A stretch of 64,000 nucleotides of DNA from assembly GCA_022266195.1 (NCBI GenBank), contig WHVY01000007.1:558001-622000 (forward strand), written 5' to 3'. Of this stretch, positions 18,770-33,400 are shown piece by piece. This DNA is from Tetranychus cinnabarinus (lineage: Eukaryota; Arthropoda; Arachnida; Trombidiformes; Tetranychidae). How positions within the stretch are numbered: position 1 is the stretch's first letter; each line of letters opens with the position of its first letter. Below the pieces are notes generated by a model. The model saw only the letters and a list, made by a program, of their open reading frames with translations. It had not been told where the DNA came from and made no database searches. A program made the position numbers and the translations under genes.

Positions 18770-21700
18770 ATGCCTTCTAATCTGGATAAAATGTCGCCTG
18801 GATTAATCCACCTGACTAGGATACATTCTGTTCGTTCAAGTGATTCTTCTGGTCATGGTTTTGATTCGCTTGATTCTTCCTTTACAGATGATCACATTGA
18901 TGATCGTTCCTGGTCTTGGATTTATCTTAAATCAGAGTTTACTGGTAAAGATTCTGAAAAGCTATTCCACAAGTATCAAGCCCGTCTTCAGCACAATTTT
19001 TTCATGGTTTTACTTTTACTCAACATCTCTTTTAATCTGATTGCAATTGCTATTTACCTCTGGGATAAGGTGAGTGTAATTATGATAATTTAATCTATTT
19101 TATAAATCAAAATATAACAATATGACTTGATCGACCTTTATTTTTCTCATTTTAAATGAAATTCATTTTACCCAATCGCTTGGTACATTCACAAATTCAC
19201 CTTTTGCTTGTACAGCAATCTATTTACCAGGAAAGCTCCGATTAATCCATCCAATTTTGATTTCTCAAAATGATTTATTTTGGGCTCAACTTGATTAGTT
19301 TTTATTTTACTCTCGCATATGATTAATACCCAAGTCTATTTACTTAATTACTAGAAATAGACCTCCTCAAAGAAGTAGCTACCAAGTTAGACACTGTCAA
19401 CCTAGTTTACCTAAACCCGATTAAATAACAATATCAAATTATTAAATATCATATTTTCAGATTTGTATACTTATACTGATCAATCAAACGGTGGTTAACA
19501 ATCAAGACAGTGATAACATTAAGATTAATTCTAGGAATTCACCACTTGTTTGTTGTGATTGAAAATCATGTATCAAAATCAGTATCTTTCCAATATTCCT
19601 CATGAGTTTTAAGCTGCATCACTGAAAATTTTATTCAGTTGGATATTCAGTAATTGACTAATTTCAACATTAGCCACTTACATTGACTTCAGTTCACTTT
19701 GCTCTTGATTAATGACAATTTGTTCAAATGAACTGTTACGGCAAATCATTGCTGATCAAAACTCTTAATCACCCAACAGCAGCCTCTTCACCATTAGATT
19801 ACTCTTACAAGTTATTTGCTAATAATCTCAGTTAATCAATACAAGTTGCTTCTATTAATAATAGCGATTTTATTCCTCAATTGCTAATGAAAATTTTATC
19901 AGAAAAAAAAGAAACCAGAAAATATCTTAATTTTATTTTAATAACTTCATTAAAATTTCAAATTAACCATAACTTGAATGTAGATTCTGATTCAAGTAAA
20001 TGGAGTAAATTTTCAAATGTTAATAAATTCAAAGTGAATTGTGATCGAAGAATTGATTATTTTAAATCTTTTAGCAGCAAAAAATCCAACAATTTATTTC
20101 CATCATTTATTGCAGCTATAAATAGCATCAATGATAAGGTCCATAAGTGAGAAATCAATATAAAAAACAATAAATACTGTCGATGCTAATTAAATAATGC
20201 AAAAAATGCATTTGTTAAGCATTTCCTTGAAATCAATTAATTTAGTTTCAATAGCTTTCAAACAATACCTTAAACTGTTGATTGATAATGAATAAAATGA
20301 ATTTACACTACACAATTTTGATTCTAATTAGATTGTATTTTGTCTTTTCCTTAGCAAGTGAATACTTTTCCTGGTGAAGCTTTAATGCGAGGATCGGCAT
20401 TAATTGTATACTTCGCTTTTCTCATATTAACATGTCTGGAGGAACAATGGCTTCGTCCACGATTCGCTCGCATTGTGGCTGCACTGACAGTACTTGTGGC
20501 CATGATAGTATCTGAACATGGAGGGGCTCTTTTCGCTGTAACTGGCGATAAAACTGTTTACCCATTGCAACGGATTCGTCCAACATTTTCAATCATCTTA
20601 ACCAATCATGTATTCCTACCCTTTCCATCTCGTATTTATGCTTGCATCGGAACTCTGGTCATTGTTTCCCTTGAGCTGTTACTGACAATTATATCTCGAG
20701 CCCAGTCAGACTGTGCATCAACATCAATCATCCGTTATGCCGTTGCTGATACAATATTTTACTCATTAGGAGCTTTCATTGGTTTCTTTTTAACCTTTTT
20801 ACTTGAGATTGCCAACCGTAAAGCTTTCCTGGACCATCGGTCTTGCGTTGAATCAAAATTTAAACTTGATTACGAGAAGGAACAGCAAGATTCACTTTTA
20901 TCTTCATGTTTACCTCGCCATTTAATGGATCGTGTTCGTAATGATATTAAACTGGTCATTGAACGTAAAGAAAGATCTCAACGGAGTCGACAAAAGCCTT
21001 TCAATGAACTGTATGTGGAGAAATACAAAAATGTCACAATTCTTTACGCAGACATTGTCAATTCAATGTTACTGGCAGCCAAATTGTCACCCAATGATTT
21101 AGTTGAAACGTTAAATACTCTTTTCGGTCGTTTTGATGAATCTTCGGAAAGAAACGACTGTCTTCGAATTAAACTTCTCGGCGATTGTTATTATTGTGTC
21201 TCTGGTGTTCCCGAGTATGTTGAAAATCATGCCCTCAATTGTGTTCGTATGGGATTGGAAATGATTGCCATAATCAAATCAGTTCGTGAAGAGACTCAGG
21301 TTGACGTTGATATGAGAATCGGTGTTCACTCTGGAATGGTTTTATCTGGACTTTTAGGTTTACACAAATGGCAATATGATATTTTTTCAAAAGACTCAAT
21401 GATTGCCAATGAGATGGAGCACACTGGAGTTCCTGGAAGTGTTCATGTAACTCAAGCAACACTTGATTTGATACCAGAACCGGAGAGAAGAGAGTTTTGT
21501 ATTGAAGGTAAGACAAAATGGATAATTGTAACAACAATTTTCTTAACAAAGTTATTCTTTTCATATTAAGAAAGAAAACATGAGAATGGCGAATCAACTT
21601 ATCTAATTACTCCGAGAGTTTTACCTTACAATATACGAACTTCTTATGGATATCGAAATGGTCGACAAGTTTTTAAGGTAAGATTTGTCTTGAATTAGTT

Positions 21701-24700
21701 GATTGTCACTAATATAGAAATGGTTTCATTATCAATCTCATAGAACAGTGTTTCCATGGATTCTCTAACCATTGCGAATCTTCAAAGGACGGTTCTTGTT
21801 GAAAGGTAAGTCGATACTTGAATCGATTCAAATTGAAGATGAATTTTTATTCTCCAATTTAATCTAATTTGAAAACGCTTGACTTACTCATTCAATTTAC
21901 CATTTGAGGTCAGTTTACAAAAATATCGTGAAATGGTGAAATATGTAAACGATTTTCTTGCTGATACCATCGATGAAATGCCTCTCGGAAAGAAAGCGTA
22001 AGTTTCAACTAAAAAATAGTTTTTAAGTGAAAATATTGATTCTTTTTTATTCATTGGCAGACTTTGGCTTCGTCAGGCTGATATTAATCCAATTTTCTTG
22101 AGCTTCACTCAAGCCTTTACCAAACGATACGGAACCAATCTATTTCAAATGGAAAGACAATTTGCCATCCAAACTGATCCTCTGTTTCGCTACTACTTGT
22201 ACTGTTCAGGCCTGATTTGCCTTTCAATGGTAGCCATCAAAACCATTATACCAAATATGCCGATATCATCTAAGCTATATTGGACTTTTTTTGTTACTGT
22301 AGTCATTATCACTGGATCACTAACTTATACCTTCTGGACAAGACAACAATTAAAGTGAGTAAAATTTAAGCAGAAAGTTCAACTATTTTAATTTAACAAA
22401 ATTTTTAATTCAATTTTCTCTCTAAGATATTTAGTTCGTGTTATGATTTGGTTTGTCATTACAGTTTGGCTTCTTCTTTGTGGCACACTTGATATGATAA
22501 GGGTTAGTATTATACTCAGCATAGTTAAGATTCAATGGAATTTCATCTGAAATCTATTTCATTTTCTATTCAGGAAGACTGTATGAAAGATCAAAAAACT
22601 ACAAGTTTGGCGGATTGTGCTTTTACTTGGGTAAGTTTCAAGCTTAGAAGAACTCGAAGATTGAAAAAATTTTTGAAAATTAAATGCTATTTATTGAATC
22701 AGAGAAAACAGAAATATGAAAACTGTGTTAATCAAGCTTTCAATTATGTCTTGTGATCTCTTGACAATTGTTTAATAAACTTGTGATTTATTTTTTCAAT
22801 AGTATTACACATTTTGCCTGATTTTAGCGTTAACCAGTATAAGCTTATTTTTGCGGATCAACATGTGGTTCAAGCTTGCCCTCAACCTTTCTGCGTTATT
22901 GATCTACATCACATTAAGCCGTTTGGATTGTTCAGTTATATCAATTCTTGACTCTCGTACTAAATGGAAGTACTTAGCTTATGAATCTGATCTTGGACAT
23001 ATCTATTACATTTTAACGGTTTCCATAATTCTTCATGTTATTGACCGACAAATTGAATACATTCTTCGTCTTGGTTTTCAATGGACGACCCGTTTAGAGG
23101 TGGAACGGAGAGAAGCCCTAGTAATGGGTGAAATTAATCGGATTCTGTTGGACAATATTCTACCTCAACATGTTGCCCAGCGTTTCCTTTATTCAAGTTT
23201 CAATGGAGCTCAAAGATACTACCATGAAGCATATGATTCAATTGCTGTTATTTTTGCCTCAATCCCTAATTATGCTCAATTTTATACTGAAACCAATATC
23301 AATGAAGAAGGACTAAAATGTTTACTTCTTCTCAATGAAATTATCTGTGATTTTGATAAGGTAAACTATCCAATTGACAATTTATCATCACAAAGGAGAA
23401 CGAGAAAGAAAAATCTTGAGACTAATATTGTTGACTACTTTGTAATCTCTTTAATCGATTAATTACTTGATTACTAGCTTCTAGCTGATCCATCATTTGC
23501 TCGAATCGAGAAAATTAAAACCATTGGAAGTACTTATATGGCAGCTTCAGGTTTACATCCTGGACGTGGTTCCACAGATGTAAGTTTTACCTTTTTTGTC
23601 GTCAATTCAATCAGTTGGTTATTATTTCAAACAAAAATGTGAAACATTAAGGCAAACTTGACTTGAATTGAATAAGAAATGAAACAAAAAACCATTCAAT
23701 TGTTAACATTACCTTGTCTTGATATGTTCATCAGAATAATAGAGTTTTTAATGATTTTGTGGGAAGCTTTTATTTGAAATTAATTGAAAATAATCATTTA
23801 TTTGAACGCAATTTTATTGATTGAAAATGGTGTTCTAACATTTCTATGAGTTCATGAATTGACAGATTATTGTGATTTTCAAGTGTCTTGAAGATTGCTG
23901 TTGTATCTACAAAATTTATTGTTTAGAGGAAAAGAAAAGAAATAAAGTTTGCGGATAAAGTACAAGGAAATATAATTGTTAGGAAATGATTAAGATGATG
24001 AAAAGAAAGAAAGCAAAAAAAGAAGAAGAAGAAATGATAAGTCGGAAGGTCCCAACAAAAATGAATTCATTAGGATGAAAGACAAACAGCTGATTGAATG
24101 ATGATGAAGATACAATATGAGTTTAGACAAAAAAAGATTAGGTGAAGGAAAAAAATATCATTTCTGTCTTCACTGAATGAAAAAGGAATGAGGGACAGAA
24201 GAAGAAAATATGATGAAAAAACAAATTCAAGTTCAAGATTATGAGATTGATGTTTTTTGTTATAACCATTGTCAAGTCCTTGTTTTTAAGTTAAGTCATA
24301 TCTTGGTGTGTTTTGGTATATTTTGTTGATATATTAATATTTGCTCTTTTTTCTCTCTTTTATAATTGTTGGTTCACTTTATTGTCTACTTTTAATTGGT
24401 GAACATTTGCACAATTGGAAACTGTCTTTTCTTTCAATTGATGGGATAAAAAAATTTGGAAAACACAACCATCCAGAGTGATTCTAGTCTTGAGGAGCTG
24501 AATCTCAATGTTTTGGAATTGGTAAACTTTGGGACAGCTTTGATGGAAGCACTTGCTCGAATAAATAAGGATGCATTGCAAGAGTTTAAATTGCGAATCG
24601 GTATCTCCTCAGGACCAGTGATTGCTGGTGTCGTTGGTGCACTTAAACCACAATATGATATATGGGGGGACACAGTAAACGTTGCCAGTCGAATGGACTC

Positions 24701-24854
24701 TTATGGAGTAATTGGACGAATTAATGTAACAGAGTCTGTAGCTAATATACTGATGCAATGTTCAACACTTGAATTGGAGTGCAGAGGGCCAGTTCTGATC
24801 AAAGGTAAAGGTGAAATGGTTACATATTTAGTTAAAACTCCTTTTGATTCGTGA
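18770..24854 (+). CDS. Membrane adenylyl cyclase (two catalytic domains)
   Basis: Eleven exons join in consistent phase: 18770-19069, 20355-21507, 21571-21677, 21744-21805, 21914-21997, 22061-22354, 22427-22502, 22574-22630, 22803-23360, 23478-23579 and 24477-24854, for about 1056 residues. The protein makes cAMP from ATP at the plasma membrane under G-protein control. Visible parts: an N-terminal cytosolic segment; a first membrane cluster (exons 1-2); catalytic C1 (VTILYADIV, GDCYYCVSG, RIGVHSGMVLSG); a second membrane cluster (exons 6-9); and catalytic C2 (EKIKTIGSTYMAASG, GPVIAGVVGA, PQYDIWGDTVNVASRM). C2 keeps the Asn and Arg of the NVASRM motif. C1 is divergent: ADIVNSM replaces ADIVGFT and YDIFSKDSMIAN replaces the usual YDVWS.DVTLAN. 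The C1 wording is nearest the AC2/4/7 group (fly Ac76E), but I do not fix the subtype. Start: ATG in context CCAAAATG. The last intron (897 bp) is purine-rich. Confidence 0.88.
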
Positions 24855-25800
24855 ACGGGATGGCGGAGAAACAAGATAAACAATCATGCTCTTTAAGGGC
24901 CAAGAAAATGCTAATCTTTTTGTAATCATCAGAAAACAAAAGTGGTTCCATAAATTTAAGTTAAAGATGACGAAGCAGAAAACATCAACAATGATGATAT
25001 TTGAAAATGATGATTCTTTTTTCTTGAAACATTGAAGATTGTGCTCGTTGGAAATTTGGTTGTGATTATTTTGAGTTCTTGGGGAATAGAGTTGAAGGTT
25101 GATTGTCCTGATTGTTGTCAAGTTTCAAAAGTGAGGCGTTCTTGTTTTGCTTTTTTTCTCTCTTTCACTAATTTATTCTTTTAATTAAGTTACACTGAGA
25201 ATATTTAATCAACTTTGTATTGAATACCTCTCTGGCTTTGATGATAATGATAATTTTACAACATATTGAGAATATTGTACAAAGGTGATTAGTCAATTGC
25301 AAAAAGCAAAGAGGAAAAATCTGAATAGTTATTCAAACATGGAAATTGCAAAATAAGGGTTTTTGTTTGCCAAAAGTTTCACAAGTAATCCATATTATTT
25401 ATTCGAAAAATGATTGAAAATATCCGTGTAATGCAGATGAGAAATGAAAAATCGGAGTTCAAAAGAAAAAAAACATTTACGTTGGGATTAATCTTTCATT
25501 CTGAAGTAAAACACATTGTAGATGAAAATTTGATCACGGTATATTCATGAAAAATGTGTAAATTAACTGTCACTGTCATCTTTTGTGCAGAAAGTTGAGA
25601 GAGAAACAAGAGTAAAGAGGTCATAAACAAAAAAACAAATAGATTAGGTAACAAGATGCCTTTCATTGAGACGAGAATAGACTTTCACTGTGTTCATACA
25701 GAGTGTTGAGTGACCAGTAGAATTTAATTGTCAGAGCAGCAAGTATGCGAAGACGTTTTTTTTCCAAAAGTAAATTGAGTGAAATACTGGTAATTGTGAA
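24855..25800. other. Convergent intergenic region, adenylyl cyclase to PHF21-like gene
   Basis: AT-rich 3' flanks of two convergent genes. The open frames here (for example minus 24828-25121) are low-complexity. I see no gene. Confidence 0.4.
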
Positions 25801-28596
25801 TCATAAAGCATCAGCGTCCAATACATCTTGTATAGAGGCAACGGCAGCTGAAGTTTCGTCATCGAATTGGCTACATTTTTCTAAAGTCACTGGTTCATTA
25901 CCAATAATCACAAGGTTGCTTACGTCCTCTTCAGTTGATATAAGTACTTCGTCACCGCCAAGATTTAAATCACTTATATTCATTTCATCGAAAACAACTG
26001 GCTCTTCATTGCCAACAAAGCTACTTTCTGCTTGCGGTGCTTCAGAAGAGCTCTGCTCAACCTCAACAGGCTGCTTTTCATCAGAGTTTGTATTATGTTT
26101 CTTCAAAATGGAGCACAACTCTTGATCAATTTGACGTTTAAGAGACTTAAGGCTTTCGTCTTCATCATCGTGTATAATTGGTGCTCTCATAATTGTTTCA
26201 TTGTTTTCTGGACTCTTGATGATTCTAACCTCTAAATTTGATTCGTCTATAGATTCAACTACTTTAGGTGATCCTTTAGGACCTTCATCTGATTTTTTTT
26301 GTGCATTTGCCTGGTCGTCTTCATCGTCATCAGAATCATCGGAATAGCTAGAATCGTCGTCAGAAGATGAGGATTCACTTCCACCAGCCTTCTCAACTGT
26401 TGGCTTTTCTTGCGTCGTTTCGTTGTTTTTGTTATTGTTGGTATTATTCTCCGAAGATTCTAAAAAGCAAATAAAAAAATAAAAATGTATATTAAATAAT
26501 TGAAGTTGTAAACAATAATTTCATTTAACAATAAAAGGTTAATTTAAATTGTCAGACAATAAATATCCCAAGCTATATGTCAATTTGTATATCATTCAAA
26601 AGTAAAACCTAACAAGAACAGAGTTACTCAACAGTTACTTTTTATAGAGGCTATAATCACGTGACATTGGGAACGCTTGATATTTAAACGTTATTTAAAA
26701 GTTATTGAGATACTAAAGCAAAAAATAAGAATTTTAAGCTTTAAGCCACATAAACAAATTAAAAATCTGAATGGAAACATTTATCTTACCTTGAGAAGGA
26801 ATGGATGGTTTAGTTGCATCATTTTCGCTCGGCGGTTCCTCATCTGGATCTTTGACCAATTTGACAACATCTGTTAATTTCTTTAGGCAATCCGTAATTT
26901 TATCCCGCTCCTGCAGTAGTCTTACTTTATCTTCTTTTAAGTTACTGAGTGTAGTGGTAAGATCAGAGTATCGATTTTTACCTTGGGTAATGAGCTTTAA
27001 GATCTCGTTCCTTCGATTCATTAAGTTCTCTTTAGTTTTGACTGACACATGCGGAAGGTTTGCTTGACTATTGAGGAAATCAGCTTTAGACATCACAATT
27101 ATTTGCCTTTTTTTACCATCTGATATTTTGCGTTGAATTTCGTCAAGGGTATGTGCTAGGGCCTTTGAATTAGAGCTGTTTCTCACAATATTATCATCAA
27201 GCTCTACTACGTTGCGGTCATCTTCTTCCTCTTCAGGATCTTCATTGTCTTCTTCCATTTCCTCTATAATAGGTTTTTCCATTTCCGATTTGGTACCTCT
27301 CTCTGCATTAGAGTCGAGATCAAAAACTGGAATAGGTTTCACACCATCGAATGTTAAAAATGTTTCTTTATCACAGCCAGGGCAAGGTACCGTGTTAGTT
27401 TTGTTAATTTCATCCACACTGGATACACAAGTTGCATGGAAGTAACATGGACAGTCTTTACAAAACATAATTGCATCTAGGTCAGGGTCGCAAGCCTCAC
27501 AACAGGAATAACAACTGTGCAAAGTCTTGGCTGTTATTATTTTACTGAGATTAACCAATCTTGAGTTATTAGAAGTATTACTATTGTTTGATGAAGGGAT
27601 AAATTGGTATGACGATGAGTGTAATTGGTACCTTGATTTGAGTCTTTCAACTAGATTACGACTTCTATCTGGTGCGACTGTCATATTCGTTGAGGGCGAA
27701 GATGGATACTGTCTAAAGATGGCTTTATGATGAAAGGAGGATGACGAAGATGATGTTCCAGCTGATTGAGAAGAATTGGAAGTAGTTGGTCTGAGAGATG
27801 ACCGCAAAGAAGATGATTGAATGGGTACAATAGGCATCTGAGAATTTCTCCTGGCAATACGAGTAAGTGGAGCAGAAGTAGAAGCTGAAGGATGTCTCTC
27901 AGCAGCGGCCATTTCCTTACGTTTAGCTCTTTTGGCAGCAACTTCCATGGCATTGATTCGCTTAGCTTCGATAGCAGCATTACTGAATTGTGGATTAGCC
28001 GTTGTTCGACGTTTACGTTCACATTTTTTATTTTGAATTTCTTTTAAAGCTTGCTTGGTCACAAGGCCTAGAGCGGCAAAAAAGTCCTCTTTTCTTTTCC
28101 ATTCGGGGATCATCTCCTCCTCTTTTTTCAATTTCAAATACTGTTCTCGAAGCTGTTGTTGTTGTAATTGTTGCTGACGGAGTAATTGTGCAGTATCAAT
28201 AGCACTATTGTTGCTGTTATCATGGTTACCAATATACCTTGAACTAGAAGCAGTGTTTGACTTATAACCATCACGGTTATAAGTATAAGATGGCGAATCT
28301 CTTTTCATACCTCCACTTGGTCCGGTAGAAGAGGAATAATTATGATGTGGGTGAAGATGTGTATGGCGAAGAAGCGAAGAATTTGACGAGCTGTTGGCGA
28401 CAGTAGCAAGTCGAGCTCCACCACCAGGAGTTGGTACAACCAAGATTTGTTTATGATGAGAATGTTTTTTAGCTGTGGCTGCTGCAGCAGAAACAGGTAC
28501 TAATAATTTAGTTTGACCAGAAAGAGTCCGTACTGCTAGGGCAGTACCACTGATACGTCGGGCAGAGGGCCCTTCGTATTTAGCTACAGTCGACAT
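25801..28596 (-). CDS. PHF21A: PHF21A/BHC80-like PHD-finger chromatin protein
   Basis: Two exons, 26790-28596 (ATG at 28594-28596) and 25801-26459, joined at phase 1 for about 821 residues. PHF21A (BHC80) is part of the LSD1-CoREST corepressor, and its PHD finger reads unmodified H3K4. Support: a short Gln-rich run, the block FFAALGLVTKQALKEIQNK, then ERKRRTTANPQFS, which matches the family's RKRR(S/T)TANP signature. A PHD-type finger follows (CCEACDPDLDAIMFCKDC, YFHATC, VPCPGC), then a coiled coil (about ENLMNRRNEILKLI through EDKVRLLQERDKI) as in the family. The acidic, Ser-rich C-terminal exon is poorly conserved. The finger has a longer, acidic loop than vertebrate BHC80. Orthology rests mainly on the TANP block and finger-coil order. 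Confidence 0.75.
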
Positions 28597-28611
28597 ATTA
28601 AAATAAAAATC

Positions 28612-28746
28612 ACATAGAGAAAGATAAAGAGAGAGAGAGAGAGAGAGCAGGAATAAAAAGAAAGGAGAACAGAAACAGAAGGAGAGAGAGAAAGAAAAAA
28701 AGAGAGTTAAAGGAAAGAGAGAAAGAAACTCGATAAAGAGATAAAG
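28612..28746. repeat. Purine-rich tract with (GA)n run upstream of the PHF21-like gene
   Basis: A GA run at 28629-28647 lies within 135 bases of almost pure A/G on the plus strand, starting 16 bases upstream of the start codon. It is probably 5' leader or a GAGA-type promoter element of the minus-strand gene. Confidence 0.7.
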
Positions 28747-30450
28747 GACTTTTTGGTGAAATAATAATTGATATAATTTGAAACAATTGTAGCTTATATA
28801 GTTGATTGAGATAAATCAATTTGAGAAGAAGATGATGTATACTTTAGTTCTTGTTATAGAACAGTTAGACCAAATTGACTATCAATCTTCGTGTACATTG
28901 ATAGAAAAGCGATTCAAAACAAACCTAAAGAGAAAGATGAACATTACAAAAAAACACTGGTCAATAATAATTCAAATACCAAGGTAAAGTAACTTAATTG
29001 TTAGATAAACTTAAGAGTTAAATGGAGAAATTAATTAACTAAAATCAATCATTCTCAAATCTTGTCCGGTTCTTGAAAAAAGATTTTGCAAAATCTGACT
29101 AAAAAATTTAGCAAGAAAGAGTAAAAAGAAAGGACTGAAAAGGCTAAAAACGATCTCTGTCTACTGACTGTCTAACTCTCTCTTTTTAAATCTTTAACTC
29201 GAAATACATTTACTTGGCTAAATAAAAATACTTTCAAGTCAATGAAATGGACACACAAATAAAACGAGAGACATTTATTAAGGTGAAAGATGAAAGTTTA
29301 CTTACCCAAAAGTGGTTTTAATTAATTTAATTGAGTGATCTATTTTGAGACAAAAATCAAGAAAATTATTTGCCGAAAGTTAAAAGAAAGATGAGAAAGT
29401 AAGAGAAACAACCACGTGACCTCCAGATTATTCACTTTAACAGAAGATGGCGTACTTTACTACACTTTACTTTTCGAACTGTTGAGCTTTGAACTTGTTT
29501 TCCTTCATCTTGTCTGACGAAACTACCGGTAGCCTTTGCTGCTTAAGGGTCAGTGAAGATGAAAGTTCAGCCTTCAAATGGTATTGGACAAATGAAAATG
29601 TGGTCAAGTTATAACCAACTTTCAATCTGTTTACCAAACTTTAAACTTCTTATAGCTTTACCCAGCTTCTTTCTGGGGAAAATGGTGGAAACTGATGACA
29701 ACCAGAGTCACCAATAGATTCAAATGTGAATCTCTTTAAAAATAAAACGAGATCATTTAATCTTGAATAAACTCTTTATACTTGAGCCGTTTAAAATTGA
29801 ATTTTGAACCTTATCGATACCTAGAGCCTTCAAGTTAACGGCCATTTTGCCATCTGAAGCTTTTGTTTTTCATTTCATTTCTTCTCTCAGAATTTTCTCA
29901 TTCTTTTGAGTTTGAAATTCATCTTCTGGTTAACAAACTGGTATCACAATAGATGGCAATAGCGAAAAACGGTAAAAATTTGAATCACTAATAGTGAATC
30001 ACTTTATTCTTGAGACAAGGTGAAATACGAATAAATACTCTAAATGTGACGATTTATGCAGTTTTAATGTCTAAACATTAAATAAACAATTGATTGATGT
30101 GTTAGTATCATGCATCTCTAAATGATCAAATTGTTAATTAGTTGCTCTTGTTGTTGGATAAAGTTAAACAAATATAATGAAACAAAAGTAGGAACATACA
30201 AAAATGTAGGAAACAAGATAAATGCTAATTTAGGCTTACAATTATTTCTTTTTTCTTCAGGTATATCATCAGCGAATGATGATTAACTTTGCTTATTGAT
30301 CTACCTGTTTACAAAATTGTTCAACTTTTTTAACCAGTAAATGGTAAAGTTTATTATTAAAATCATTTATTCAATCATGTTGAAAACAAGGTTAAGGGGT
30401 TAAGGTTAACACATAAAAAATTTAAGGTGAAAACGAGAATAATTCAATTT
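28747..30450. other. Intergenic region, PHF21-like gene to Bicaudal C
   Basis: About 1.7 kb with the PHF21-like promoter side and the Bicaudal C 3' flank. It is AT-rich, the open frames are short, and no domain, tRNA or repeat family is recognised. Confidence 0.4.
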
Positions 30451-33400
30451 CTAAACAATGTTCTTCACTTTTCGGCTTCTCTCTGCGCCCGGAGCAGCTT
30501 CAAAATGGTTAAACGGTGAAAGTGATCCTTGTTCCCTAAGGGCTCGTTTACAATCAAGTATAGCACTTGATAGCTTCCGGCGTCCAAAGTAAGGTATACC
30601 AAGTTCTTCGAGGTCGGCGTCGTTAAAATTTAAGAAAGTATTAAAATCGATATCAGCACGTTGAAAATAATCAATATACTTTGCAAGGCCCAAACGGGTT
30701 AAGACCTCCGCTAAATCGAGACTATTACTCGCTGGACTACCATAGCCTGAGCTTATGCTGCCCGATTTACTTCGTGAGGAGGAGGAGATGGGATCAAATA
30801 GGTTGCTACTACTGTTAGAACTGTTACTGAATAGTGAAGAACTGGAGGGCATTGAAGAACCAAGAGAGAGGCTTCCAGTGCAAGTTGAAAAGTCAAAACT
30901 TTGTTGTTTACGTAAAGTTTTTAATCCGTTTGAAGTTGGGTATTTCGTCGATTCCCAGAATGACGATTGAAGAGACATATCATTGGTTAAAGAGCTATTA
31001 GTGAGAAGACTGTTGTTCGGATTGTTAAGCTCATCGGGAGACTCTTCGACTGGTGTCAATTTTTCTGTTGCACGGCAACTATCAAGTCGACTTTTAAGGA
31101 GCTCGTGAGGCATTGATTTAGAAAAACCAAATCCTGCCCAAGATGGGGTCGGAGTTCGAGGTTCACTTGCTTTTGGTTTGGCTTCACGAACTGCTTTAGC
31201 AGCCAAATATTTACGCTCGTCGTAATCCAATTTTCTAGGCTCTGGCCATGGAAAAGCTGTTGATTTATCAGAGACTGAAAAGTTACCAAAAATGGCAGAA
31301 AGACTCCTGTTAGGTGGAGGGGAAAGATCAAGGGGTGATGGAGCTGAAGTTTCACTTCCACTATTGGGTGAATTCATACTGGAAGTCGTAAGACAAGATT
31401 GGTTCATGGTAGGTGTTGTTGAGGTGGACATCAAGTTATGAGCAGATTGTATACAGCCATTTCCATTCCTATTATCCGAACTATTTTTCAACATATCAAT
31501 GTTAAAAGATGGAGTATTTGGTTGAGCAGAGATTTGCTGTTGCTGTTGTTGATTGGCTGCTGCTGCAGCAGCAAAATTGGTCAATTGAGTAGCTAGCATG
31601 GCTTGTAAAAATCCATTAGGTCCTAACTGTGAAGGAACATTAGTTGAAGCGGCAGCAGCAGCAGCGGCAGCGGCGAAACTTGGAAAATTGCCAACACTTG
31701 AGTAATCATTAGATGGCCAGTTAAGAAGCCCGTTAACTTGTCCACCAAGTCCACCATTATTAGGTAAACAACCAGAGGGATTAAGAGCCGATCCAAATCC
31801 ACCCTTCATTGTCATCATGCTTGTTGGATTAAGGGTGCAATGAGGTATAAGTGAAGAAAAAAGTTTGGCCATCATCATAATGGTATGTTTATCACAACAA
31901 TTAGGAACTTCACTCTCATCTAATTCCAATATTTGCCTTCTAACTTCAAAAAGCATACGTGAATCACGTTCTGCTCCCCGAACAGTCATGCATCTACCAG
32001 AATTTTGTTTAGGTTTCTGTTTAATTAGTATGGTAACTTCGTAATCCTTCATCAATTGGGTTATCAAAGCTGCATCCGTCTGTTGGCCTTCTTTCAAGTC
32101 AAAAATAAGAACTAGTGGAAGATAGCCCAAAAGTTCTTGCCAGGCAAGGACAACAGAATCAAAGCAGGGTCCTTTAATCATAACAGTTGATTTTCTAACT
32201 GTTAAGGAACCATGAAGAGTTGTCATCGTTGTATTTTCAACAGCTACTGGATCAGGGAAATTAATAACAACACCCGTAGATTGCATGATAGACCGAATGT
32301 TGACATTTCCTCGACCCATAACAAAAGAATGATGTTGAGAAGCGATGTCAATCACCAAGGTGAAAAGTATAGTAGGAGAGTTGTTGGTCATAGGATGGCC
32401 ACAGAGATATTCAATCAAAACCGCAATACCTTGTTTCATGGCTAACCATTGAGCACGGGTACCTCGAACTGAAATGGATGCATAACTGGCACAAGAAGAA
32501 CCGAAATTTCCAAAAACATTGCTTTTTCCGATTATTCGAATGTTGATAGAGATACCGTAAGTTTGTTGAATTGTTTGAATGGCTGGTGAAGTGTGATCAA
32601 ACATTTCCATTTTATTGTAACCAGCGATGGGAAGCTCAAAATGTACGCTCAGCGGTAAGAGTTCCCGGATTCGACATCTAGCTTGCTCTGCACCCAGTGC
32701 AGTACCAGCAATGCTAACCTGATTACTTTTGTCAATGGTGTTGGTCCGATTAGAGTCAGGAAAATGAATATGGCAACCAGTTTCATTCATTACTTTTTGA
32801 ATGGATCGACCACCTTTACCAATAATGTGAGAATGATCGGTATAAGCAACATCCATTTTAAGGGTAACACGATTTTTGCGACTATCCAAGTGATCAAGAA
32901 TTTTATCCTTGGCAGACAATATATCTTCTTGTGCACCAGTAATACGGATATGTGGATCCTTCTTAGATTTAGTTCCTGGCTTTAATTTCATTGGCCATGT
33001 GATAATGGTATTTGTTTCAGCCATGATTTCATTGAAGAACTCTTCTGCAGATCCAAGTTCTTTGTTCTCGCCTGTAAAGCGAAAAAATATATAAAATAAA
33101 GGAATATTAAAATTAAACGAAAACATGATTGTATTTACGAAAAATACAATAAAATGTAGTTTAACTGTAAAAATGAAAGCACAAAGAAACATCGAGGAAC
33201 ATGATCGTTCTGGTTTAAAGGGATCAGAACAGTAGACCAAATATTACCTAAGCGTTCATGAACCATAGTAAATGATTGTGGACACAAAACCATATTTAAC
33301 ACAAATCACATAATCAAAATAAAAACAAATATAAAATGCAAAATGCACATGTGGTTAGCAAGCAGCCAACAATTAAAAAATAAGACGAATAAAGAAGGGG

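Noticed and set aside
19881..20150. Plus-strand 89-codon frame in the first adenylyl cyclase intron
   Set aside because: Lys/Asn/Ser-rich AT-driven composition, flanked by a consistent intron. Nothing indicates a gene.
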